NCBI GenBank assembly: GCA_030043175.1
Contig: JASHYD010000414.1
Span: 1-5,488 of the forward strand
Length of the DNA: 5,488 bases
Source of the DNA: Xanthobacteraceae bacterium
Lineage (GTDB): Bacteria > Pseudomonadota > Alphaproteobacteria > Rhizobiales > Xanthobacteraceae
Reading direction: 5' to 3'
Under the pieces are notes generated by a model. That model searched no databases. It had not been told where the DNA came from and worked only from the letters and a program-made list of their open reading frames with translations. The position numbers were made by a program, and so were the translations under genes. Shown here piece by piece: positions 1 to 5,413 of this stretch; position 1 is the stretch's first letter, and the number at the start of each line of letters is the position of its first letter.

Positions 1-412
1 CGGGCGCCGGGCGGTTCGTGCGAAGGCGAAAGGCGGGTAATCGATGGCGCGGCCTTCTCCCAACGAACGCAAAAAAGATTGACGCCAATCGCGCGGCTAA
101 AGCTAAAATCAAATCCGAGGTTGATGCGCGCGAGCAGCGCACGAGGGATCGAGTCGATCAGGTTGTGACTACGGCGTTGTCGCGCACCGGTTCTCGCGAT
201 GGGCTGCAGACCGGGAAGCGCACGCGCGGAACGGTTCATCACGTTCATGCAGCAAGAAATGCGGAACGGGTCAGGTGACGATGGTGTGATCAATGCAGTC
301 GGCCGAACGTCGCCTTTGGGTCAATAAGAGACACGGAACTGCTTTAGAGGATCCATCGCTCGCCCTCGGACGGCGAAGCGTGTCGGGGGATTGCGGTGAA
401 AGCCCGCCTGAC
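1..412. other. Decayed region left of the integrase remnant, no intact gene
   Basis: No reading frame here has a convincing start, ribosome binding site and recognisable product. The longest plus-strand frame (18-278) is very rich in Arg and Lys. It contains a hydrophilic, possibly helical stretch around KKIDANRAAKAKIKSEVD (about residues 19-36), which could be part of a decayed element protein, but I cannot match it to a family. Since the C-terminal end of an integrase is readable just to the right on the same strand, some of this sequence may be its ruined upstream part. That is inference from position only. No tRNA, repeat array or terminator was seen. Confidence 0.4.
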
Positions 413-582
413 GTTCATCCTCTTCGAGGATCGCAGGCCATAACTCACGCGCTCGTCGCACGACGCGTTGCCGGCAAACACGATCAAGGGCGTCGAACGC
501 ACTTGCGATCGGTGACTACCTGCCTGAGAAGCGCGCCGCGCTGCCGGCGCTCGCTGCCGTGATCGGCCGAATCACCGGGTAA
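413..582 (+). pseudogene. Remnant of tyrosine recombinase (integrase), C-terminal end
   Basis: Reading three plus-strand frames in succession gives the C-terminal end of a rhizobial tyrosine-type integrase. VHPLRG (413-430) resembles the HDLRR box. ARRVAG follows, then TIKGVERTCDR (480-512). After a one-base shift, DYLPEKRAALPALAA begins at 514, and the frame stops at TAA 580-582. In this family the segment normally reads ERVLGH, a short loop, GVE-x-x-YDRH, then YL-x-EKRAAL. The usual Tyr of YDRH, expected to be the nucleophile, is Cys here (codon 504-506), and the His codon after DR appears lost at the frame break. The spacing between the box and the Tyr position is about six codons short. 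The gene is clearly dead. The C-terminal segment is the firm part. The HDLRR-like match is weaker, because HPLRG departs from the consensus. The upstream domains are not recognisable. It ends only about 12 bases from the end of a second, oppositely oriented integrase remnant. Confidence 0.6.
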
Positions 583-593
583 CGTCACGTCGC

Positions 594-880
594 TTATCCG
601 GAAATGTCAGGTCGCACGCCACCACGCTCCATCAGGGTTTTCGCCGTATGCCTCAGATCATGCAGTTGCCATTGCGGCACCGGCAGGCGACCATCGAGGC
701 AGGAATGTCCACGTCTGGCCGCTGAATCGTCGCGGTTGCCGCGCGTGAATTCCGACAAATCGCGCGTGCAGGCATCGAATCAACACGGATACCAGAACGG
801 AAGGCGAATCAGCTGTGTTGCCACCGCGAGAACATCCAGATTTGCTGATCGTCCAGCCTGCGGCGCAACACGAAAGCCCG
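594..880 (-). pseudogene. Remnant of tyrosine recombinase (integrase), catalytic domain part
   Basis: The minus strand reads LPVPQWQLHDLRHTAKTLM and then ERGVRPDIS, before a TAA at 594-596. LHDLRHTAKTLM is the conserved Arg/His box of phage and island tyrosine recombinases; its first His codon is at 660-662 and the Arg codon at 651-653. Upstream, in a different frame, FVGIHARQPRRFSGQ (around 718-765) fits the usual G-FSGWS segment that precedes this box, and the frame returns at CLDGRL. At least one frameshift therefore lies between. The weak match LDDQQIWMF (around 830-865) resembles the D-x-x-IW strand of the catalytic domain and sets the tentative right limit. The segment after PDIS, expected to read ERVLGH and so on to the nucleophilic Tyr, is missing on this strand. 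No N-terminal domain is visible before the tRNA. The piece is a non-functional remnant of an element integrated near the tRNA-Val gene. Confidence 0.65.
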
Positions 881-1227
881 ACACAAGGCGACATCAAGGT
901 TTAGCCGCCTGCTCGGTGAGGTTGCCGCGTGGCTGGATTGCGCTACGGAGGATGGGGCTCTCATGCTCAATCCGAATCTGGCGGCGAGATGGCTCTTCAG
1001 CGGATAACGCAATCTCTATCTTGGCAAGCCCAACGTCACCTCCCGATCGATACAGAAACGCCGGGGTGCGAAAGCCGCCGTGGCAGCGCTGTGCACGCGA
1101 GAACAGCGCGCGAACACTTTCCCCGATTTTCCCCCAGTTTTTGGGGAAATTCGTGGTCCGTTCACGCCCAAAGCTGGGGAGAAGGGGAGTGGTCCATCAC
1201 CTAAGTACTGATTTTATTGGGCTTTTA
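881..1227. other. Decayed region between integrase remnant and tRNA-Val
   Basis: No intact gene is seen. The plus strand holds a protein-like stretch, LLGEVAAWLD (about 909-938) continuing to LAARWLFSG, interrupted by TAA and then NLYLGKPNVTSR. It has no start and I cannot assign it to a family. It may be a fragment of another element gene or chance coding in GC-rich DNA. Nearer the tRNA a TTTCCCC / GGGGAAA cluster occurs, listed separately. The long plus-strand frame that crosses this region into the tRNA, ending in WWARQGLNL, is a translation of antisense tRNA and not a gene. Confidence 0.4.
1118..1149. repeat. TTTCCCC direct repeats with inverted GGGGAAA
   Basis: TTTCCCC occurs at 1118-1124 and again at 1128-1134, ten bases apart, followed by its exact complement GGGGAAA at 1143-1149. 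The second copy and the complement can form a 7-bp stem with an 8-base loop. On the minus strand the hairpin lies about 80 bases past the tRNA-Val 3' end, but no T run follows it there, so it is not a convincing intrinsic terminator. Short repeats beside a tRNA attachment site could be leftover recombinase arm sites. That is speculation. Confidence 0.4.
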
Positions 1228-1302
1228 TGGTGGGCGCGACAGGGATTGAACCTGTGACCCCTCCCGTGTGAAGGGAGTGCTCTCCCGCTGAGCTACGCGC
1301 CC
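1228..1302 (-). tRNA. tRNA-Val, anticodon CAC
   Basis: The minus strand folds as a standard 75-base tRNA with encoded CCA. The acceptor stem GGGCGCG (1302-1296) pairs with CGCGCCC (1238-1232). A TAGCTCAG-type D arm follows. The anticodon stem CTCCC/GGGAG encloses the loop TTCACAC, with anticodon CAC at 1270-1268. A short variable loop leads to the T arm ACAGG-TTCAATC-CCTGT, then discriminator A and CCA (1230-1228). CAC reads the valine codon GTG, which is used often in GC-rich genomes. The gene is intact even though integrase remnants lie beyond its 3' end. That is expected, because elements that insert at tRNA genes restore the 3' part. No second copy of the tRNA 3' end is visible elsewhere in the window. 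Confidence 0.97.
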
Positions 1303-1314
1303 GACCGTTGCGCC

Positions 1315-1342
1315 ATTAATAAGCGCCTGCCGGCGGTGTCAA
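1315..1342 (-). promoter_or_regulatory. Promoter of tRNA-Val
   Basis: The minus strand has a perfect -35 hexamer TTGACA (plus 1342-1337), a 16-base spacer and a -10-like ATTAAT (1320-1315). The mature tRNA begins 12 bases further on, so transcription probably starts about 5 bases before it. The sequence between the -10 box and the tRNA is GC-rich (GGCGCAACGGTC), a discriminator type often associated with stringent control of stable RNA genes. That regulation is inferred and not shown. Confidence 0.6.
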
Positions 1343-1642
1343 GCGAGTGCCGGGGCTTAGACCTGGCTTAGACCCTGAACTTGAATGGTCGAGATCGAGG
1401 ATGACCAATGGCCACGTCGTAATGGCTACCATAGGCAATTCCGCATACAGGACCGCGGCTTGTTGTCCACCACGCAAGCGGTTTTCCCCCGCCGGGGATC
1501 CGCAGGCATCTCGTTCGCGAAGGATTGACCGGCCGTTGAGCGCGCGACGCCAGCGGTCGGCAGCATTTTCGGCTATGCTTGACGGCCGTGGCCGGCTAAG
1601 AGGGCTCACAAAACACACCTCCGGCCGCACGAGCGCGACATT
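1343..1642. other. Intergenic region between tRNA-Val and rpiA
   Basis: This region separates the divergent tRNA-Val promoter from rpiA and must hold the rpiA promoter, since rpiA is the first gene of its cluster. I could not find a well-spaced -35/-10 pair for rpiA. TATGCT at 1574-1579 resembles a -10 box but has no matching -35. The frames that cross this region on both strands have no ribosome binding site and no recognisable product. An 11-base tandem repeat lies at 1354-1374 and is listed separately. Confidence 0.5.
1354..1374. repeat. Tandem GGCTTAGACC repeat, two copies
   Basis: GGCTTAGACC occurs at 1354-1363 and again at 1365-1374, with an 11-base period close to one helical turn. 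It sits just upstream of the tRNA-Val -35 box, on the side where an activator or an upstream element would act on the minus-strand promoter. Two copies are too few to claim function. Confidence 0.5.
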
Positions 1643-2350
1643 GTGACCAGCCTTGAGGACCGTAAGCGTGCCGCCGCGGCGCGGGCCATCGAATTCGTGC
1701 AGGCGGGGATGCGGCTCGGCCTTGGCACCGGATCGACCGCGCGCCATTTCATCGAACTGCTGGGAGTGCGGGTGCGACAGGGCCTTTCTGTCGTCGCCGT
1801 TCCAACCTCCGAAGCCACCCGCACCTGCGCGGCGACTTTTGGCATCCCACTCTCGAACCTGGATGAAATGCCTGAACTCGACCTCACGGTGGACGGCGCC
1901 GACGAGATTGCCCCCGACCTTACGGTCCTCAAAGGCGGGGGTGGCGCGTTGCTGTGGGAAAAGATCGTGGCCGCTGCGTCGGCCCGCATGGTCGTGATTG
2001 CAGACGATACCAAGTGGGTACCGGTGCTCGGGCGCTTTCCGCTGCCGATCGAGGTGGTGCCGTTCGGCCTTATGGCGACGCGCCGGGCCGTCGAGGCCGC
2101 AGCCGCAGCCGCAGGATGTCCGGGCCCTGCGGTCCTGCGACTCACCCAGGGGGGCCATCCTTTCGTCACGGATGGTGGGCACCACCTGCTCGACGCCTCG
2201 CTTGGACGCATTCCTGACCCCGAAGCGCTGGCCGCTCGGCTCGCAGCGATTCCGGGCGTGGTCGAGCACGGGCTTTTCATCGGCCTCGTAGCCGCAGCCG
2301 TTATCGCCGGGCCGGGAGCGGTGCGAATGATCGAAGCCAAGGGGACTTAA
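1643..2350 (+). CDS. rpiA: Ribose-5-phosphate isomerase A
   Basis: The product interconverts D-ribose-5-phosphate and D-ribulose-5-phosphate in the non-oxidative pentose phosphate pathway, in the cytoplasm. It has 235 residues, normal for the RpiA family. Visible motifs are the phosphate-binding loop [11 protein letters not shown] (26-36), PTSEATR (54-60), VDGADEI (83-89), [13 protein letters not shown] (96-108), [10 protein letters not shown] near residue 130, and [10 protein letters not shown] near the C-terminus. By comparison with E. coli RpiA, Asp84, Asp87, Lys97 and Glu106 are the catalytic acid/base set, and all are present. One departure is Trp105, where REK is usual (WEK here). The start is GTG at 1643. 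It fits the family N-terminus, and no other common start codon lies between it and the in-frame TGA at 1580-1582. No clear Shine-Dalgarno sequence precedes it. It is the first gene of a co-directional set; the next start lies 39 bases past its stop. Confidence 0.96.
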   Translation: MTSLEDRKRAAAARAIEFVQAGMRLGLGTGSTARHFIELLGVRVRQGLSVVAVPTSEATRTCAATFGIPLSNLDEMPELDLTVDGADEIAPDLTVLKGGGGALLWEKIVAAASARMVVIADDTKWVPVLGRFPLPIEVVPFGLMATRRAVEAAAAAAGCPGPAVLRLTQGGHPFVTDGGHHLLDASLGRIPDPEALAARLAAIPGVVEHGLFIGLVAAAVIAGPGAVRMIEAKGT

Positions 2351-2389
2351 GAAACGAGACTCTAGAGCAACTCACACGGGGAGACGCAC

Positions 2390-2896
2390 ATGGTCAGGAG
2401 TTCGCTTTCGCCCATCACCTTAATTGTGGCGCTCGTCTGCGCTTGCCTTGGGCCTTTCGCGGCTCGCGCGCAGCAGCCTTCTCCCGCAGCAGTTGCATTG
2501 GCACGCCAGCTGATCACTATAAAGGGCGCGAACAGCATGACTGATCCGCTGGTCCGCGGCGTAATCGAAAGTGTCAAGAACAGTCTCGTGCCGACCAATC
2601 CCAATCTGATGCGCGAACTGAACGATGTTGCGACGGCACTGCACAAGGAGCTCGACGGAAGAAGCAGCGAGGTCCTCGAGCAGATGGCACAAGCCTACGC
2701 GGCACGTTTCACTGAGCAGGATCTCAAGGATCTACTGGTGTTCTACAAGACCCCGCTCGGTCAGAAATCCATCAAGGAAGAGCCAATTGCGCTTGAGGAT
2801 GGACTGAAACGCGCCCAGCAATGGGCCGACGCGTTCGCTGACACCGTGATGACCCGAATGCGCATCGAGATGCAGAAGAAGGGTCACCAGTTGTGA
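2390..2896 (+). CDS. Secreted DUF2059 domain protein
   Basis: The protein has 168 residues. The N-terminus is a Sec signal peptide: basic start, hydrophobic core at about residues 9-22, and a likely cleavage after ARA (Ala27), leaving a periplasmic protein that begins QQPS. The mature part is mostly helical and matches the DUF2059 pattern. Its hallmark is a segment near 104-128, ARFTEQDLKDLLVFYKTP, followed by LGQKS. The function of this family is unknown. GGGGAG at 2378-2383 lies six bases before the ATG and supports this start. The gene sits 39 bases after rpiA, and its TGA overlaps the first bases of gor (GTGA), so it is probably co-transcribed with both and translationally coupled to gor. 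A role in envelope or redox maintenance would be inference from its neighbours only. The VCAC segment near residue 19 is not a good lipobox, so a lipoprotein is unlikely. Confidence 0.9.
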   Translation: MVRSSLSPITLIVALVCACLGPFAARAQQPSPAAVALARQLITIKGANSMTDPLVRGVIESVKNSLVPTNPNLMRELNDVATALHKELDGRSSEVLEQMAQAYAARFTEQDLKDLLVFYKTPLGQKSIKEEPIALEDGLKRAQQWADAFADTVMTRMRIEMQKKGHQL

Positions 2897-4290
2897 CGAT
2901 GCCGGCGTCTACTAACGACGTCGACCTCTTCGTAATTGGCGCCGGTTCCGGCGGCGTACGGGCGGCGCGGATTGCCGCGGGTCACGGTGCAAGGGTCATG
3001 ATCGCCGAGGAGTATAGAGTCGGCGGCACCTGCGTCATCCGCGGCTGCATACCCAAGAAGCTCCTGGTCTACGCGTCGCGGTTCCCCCACGAATTCGCGG
3101 ACGCGGCGGGCTTCGGCTGGACGGTCCCGCCGGCCGCGTTCGACTGGCCGACCCTAATCGCCAACAAGGATAAAGAAATTGCGCGGCTCGAAGGTGTCTA
3201 CCGTTCCAACCTGGACAAGGCAGGCGTCGAAATCGTAAAGAGCCGCGCCGTGATCGAGGACGAAACTACGGTTCGCTTGCTCGCTTCGGGCGCGCGCGTG
3301 CGGTGTGGCCATATTCTCATTGCCACCGGGTCGGCGCCGTTTGCCGGCCACCCGATTCCCGGCGTCGAGCATGCGCTCTCGTCGAATGAAGCGTTTCATC
3401 TGGCGGCGCTTCCGGCCGAGATCATAATCCAGGGCGGGGGTTACATCGCAGTCGAGTTCGCCTCGATCTTCGCGGGGCTCGGCTCGCGCGTGAAACTCAT
3501 TTATCGCGGCGAGAACATCCTGCGCGGGTTCGATGACGACGTCCGCTCGCACGTGCGCAAGGAAATGGAAATGCGCGGGATCGAGGTGATCGTCGGTGAA
3601 CTCGTGACCGCAATCGACAAAGGTGGCGCTCGCTATACCGCCACGCTCACAGGCGGTTGCAAGTTCGGCGCCGATTGCGTGATGTTCGCGGTGGGCCGCA
3701 AGCCCAACATCAGTAATCTCGGCATCGAGGAGGCCGGCATCAGGACGGCGCCGTTCGGTGGTATCGCGGTCGATGCCTATTCCCGCACGTCTGTGCCTAA
3801 CATCTATGCCATCGGTGACGTTACCAACCGGATCAATCTCACGCCGGTCGCGATTCGCGAGGGGCACGCTTTTGCGGATACGGTGTTTGGCGGCCGGCCT
3901 ACCATTGTGGACCACACGAACGTCCCAACCGCGGTGTTTTCGGAGCCGGAAATCGGCGCCGTTGGCCTCACTGAGACTCAGGCGCGGGAACGGTTGGCGC
4001 GGGTCGACATCTACAAATCAACGTTCCGGCCACTCAAGTCGACGCTGTCGGGCCGCCACAGCCGGATGTTGATGAAGCTCGTGGTCGACGCTGTCACGGA
4101 CCGCGCAGTCGGGGTCCACATCGTCGGTGAGGGCGCAGGCGAGATGATCCAGCTGATCGGCGTCGCGGTGAAGATGGGCGCCACCAAAGCCGACATTGAC
4201 GCCACCATGGCGGTCCACCCGACCGCGGCTGAGGAACTGGTGACCATGCGCGAACCGACGGTGCGGTACGGAAGTCATACGCCTGAGTAG
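2893..4290 (+). CDS. gor: Glutathione-disulfide reductase
   Basis: The product reduces oxidised glutathione with NADPH; it is a cytoplasmic FAD flavoenzyme of the pyridine nucleotide-disulfide oxidoreductase family. Its 465 residues are a full family length. The FAD motif GAGSGG is at 16-21. The redox-active pair is Cys47 and Cys52 in GGTCVIRGCIPKK. The NADPH motif GGGYIA is at 181-186, followed by Arg205 and Arg211 in IYRGENILRGFD, matching the two arginines that give NADPH preference in E. coli Gor. The second FAD motif IYAIGDV is at 304-310. The C-terminal dimer domain ends with HPTAAEE, giving the catalytic His442-Glu447 pair. I chose GTG 2893, which overlaps the upstream stop as GTGA and has AAGGG (2879-2883) nine bases before it. 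ATG 2899 is an in-frame alternative that would remove two residues. Mycothione or trypanothione reductase is less likely, given the E. coli-like motifs. Confidence 0.95.
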   Translation: MTMPASTNDVDLFVIGAGSGGVRAARIAAGHGARVMIAEEYRVGGTCVIRGCIPKKLLVYASRFPHEFADAAGFGWTVPPAAFDWPTLIANKDKEIARLEGVYRSNLDKAGVEIVKSRAVIEDETTVRLLASGARVRCGHILIATGSAPFAGHPIPGVEHALSSNEAFHLAALPAEIIIQGGGYIAVEFASIFAGLGSRVKLIYRGENILRGFDDDVRSHVRKEMEMRGIEVIVGELVTAIDKGGARYTATLTGGCKFGADCVMFAVGRKPNISNLGIEEAGIRTAPFGGIAVDAYSRTSVPNIYAIGDVTNRINLTPVAIREGHAFADTVFGGRPTIVDHTNVPTAVFSEPEIGAVGLTETQARERLARVDIYKSTFRPLKSTLSGRHSRMLMKLVVDAVTDRAVGVHIVGEGAGEMIQLIGVAVKMGATKADIDATMAVHPTAAEELVTMREPTVRYGSHTPE

Positions 4291-4534
4291 GGTTGCGCAG
4301 TCTGCCTCGCTTTCCGAATGGACAGCTGAACAGTTGGGTAAGCTCCGAATCGGCAGCGTCCGTCGCTGAGGAGTACCGTGCTCCCAGGGGACACCGGGCT
4401 GGCGCAGCAGTCCCTGACCCGGACGTCACCGCAGCTCGTTCACGTGGTTTAAGGCCGTCATCGGGCTTAGAATAATCATAAAACGACAGAGCGTGGTCGA
4501 CTCGTGGGCGTGGCTGAACCCAGGGAGGATGGTC
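4291..4534. other. Intergenic region after gor
   Basis: No gene is recognised. A short perfect stem, CAGCG-TCCGT-CGCTG, lies around 4357-4371 but has no T run after it, so it is not an intrinsic terminator. An AT-rich patch near 4468-4483 (TAGAATAATCATAAAA) could hold a -10 box for the small ORF that follows. The best -35 candidate upstream is poor. Confidence 0.4.
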
Positions 4535-4660
4535 ATGCGAACGATGACGCTTGCAATCCCCATAATACCCGCCGGGTGTCTTGCATTTCCCGCTCCTGCG
4601 GCGAAGAAGCGGCCGCATCGGATTCAGTGGCCGGTAACGGTTCCACGTGTTGTGGATTGA
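4535..4660 (+). CDS. Possible small secreted protein of 41 residues
   Basis: I do not recognise this gene. It begins MRTMTLAIPIIPAGCLAFP and continues APAAKKRPHRIQ, ending at TGA 4658-4660. The start looks like a Sec signal peptide: short basic end, hydrophobic core, and an Ala-Pro-Ala-Ala cleavage region near residues 20-23. Only about 18 basic residues would remain after cleavage. The ribosome binding site is excellent: GGAGG at 4524-4528, six bases before the ATG. This is the main reason to list it. Cys15 is preceded by PAG, a poor lipobox. A GTG-started frame (4647 to a TAG near 4759) overlaps the end and also looks protein-like (AVIVAMQPMVCNAQWNDCMK). The ORF may therefore be the front of a longer frameshifted gene. 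Codon choice is not strong enough to decide. Confidence 0.4.
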   Translation: MRTMTLAIPIIPAGCLAFPAPAAKKRPHRIQWPVTVPRVVD

Positions 4661-5413
4661 GAACGATTTGCCTGACGCGGGACTGACTGCGGTGATCGTT
4701 GCGATGCAACCGATGGTCTGCAATGCTCAATGGAACGACTGCATGAAGTCCGGTTTTTAGCTCCCGAATGAGTCGGCCGGCTGAACGCCGTTGATTCTAC
4801 GATAAGCGGACACAGCCCCGCAAAAGCCACGCGGCCTTCCCTCAATACCCGGGTGGTCCGGACTCCTATGCCTTGGTGGTGGCGGGTTACACCGAACTGG
4901 TATCATCCGCCTGCTGCATAGGATCTCCTCTGGGACAAAGAGCAGTCAGCGGACCGCCGGATCGTCGCAACGGATCTCATTCTTCGGCGCAGTGCTTACC
5001 GCGCGGGCGCCAGCCGCCTGTGTGATCCGGGGCTCGGGGCATGAGAGATACGTAGCAGAGTAGCAGGCATGATCACTGGTAGCCGCGGTTGTGATTTATC
5101 GCAAGCCCGTAGCCCGCCGCGCCGGGCGAGACTCTGGCGTGGGTGGTAGCGCAAGAGGGGGAGCGACACGGCAAACCGGCAGGCTGGTCGGACCGGCCCA
5201 TCGGTCCGAACCGGGCGGGCCACCGCCGCCGGCTGTTTCCAAGCCACAAACGCGCCAGTAAGCCTCAAGCCCCTTGCCCAGCCGCAAGAGGCGACCGAAT
5301 CATTGTGTTCCTTCCCGTACCCTTTAGTGGCATGATCGATTTGGTTCTCCCGTTGATCAGCGCGGCCAGATGCGGCAGCTTTGAAATAGGAGGACAATCC
5401 GGGGGGAACCGTC
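4661..5413. other. Long stretch with no convincing gene
   Basis: About 750 bases hold no gene I can support. The minus-strand frame at 4996-5397 (133 residues) and the plus-strand frame at 5143-5439 (98 residues) overlap each other, lack ribosome binding sites, have low-complexity Arg/Pro-rich composition and resemble no family. The plus one also runs into the start of the next gene. A protein-like stretch WDKEQSADRRIVATDLIL near 4930-4985 has no start codon and follows a stop. The region may be decayed coding DNA or a long untranslated regulatory stretch. One GC-rich hairpin is listed separately. Confidence 0.4.
5188..5209. repeat. 8-bp inverted repeat in GC-rich DNA
   Basis: TCGGACCG (5188-5195) and CGGTCCGA (5202-5209) are exact complements separated by six bases. 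No T run follows on either strand, so this is not a typical terminator. It could be a binding site for a dimeric regulator or a chance feature of GC-rich sequence. Confidence 0.4.

Noticed and set aside
321..518. Minus-strand open frame ending MDPLKQFRVSY at a TGA (321-323)
   Set aside because: It looks protein-like in part (RARELWPAILEEDER) but follows a stop, lacks a clear start, and is antisense to the integrase C-terminus read on the plus strand.
604..1257. 217-residue plus-strand ORF
   Set aside because: It runs antisense through an integrase remnant and into the antisense strand of tRNA-Val, ending WWARQGLNL, a well-known false translation of tRNA. No ribosome site and no family resemblance.
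1316..2340. Long minus-strand ORFs (317 and 244 residues) opposite rpiA
   Set aside because: They are GC-rich shadows of rpiA, whose plus-strand motifs are fully intact. The 317-residue frame also covers the rpiA upstream gap but has no ribosome site or recognisable domain.
3154..3915. 253-residue minus-strand ORF opposite gor
   Set aside because: It is a shadow frame of a clear glutathione reductase gene.
5112..5126. GCCCG/CGGGC hairpin as terminator
   Set aside because: The stem is only 5 bp and no T run follows on either strand.
5326..5342. Sigma-54-like box TGGCATG before the right-edge gene
   Set aside because: The GC dinucleotide required at -12 with the correct spacing is absent (the region reads ATTTGG).
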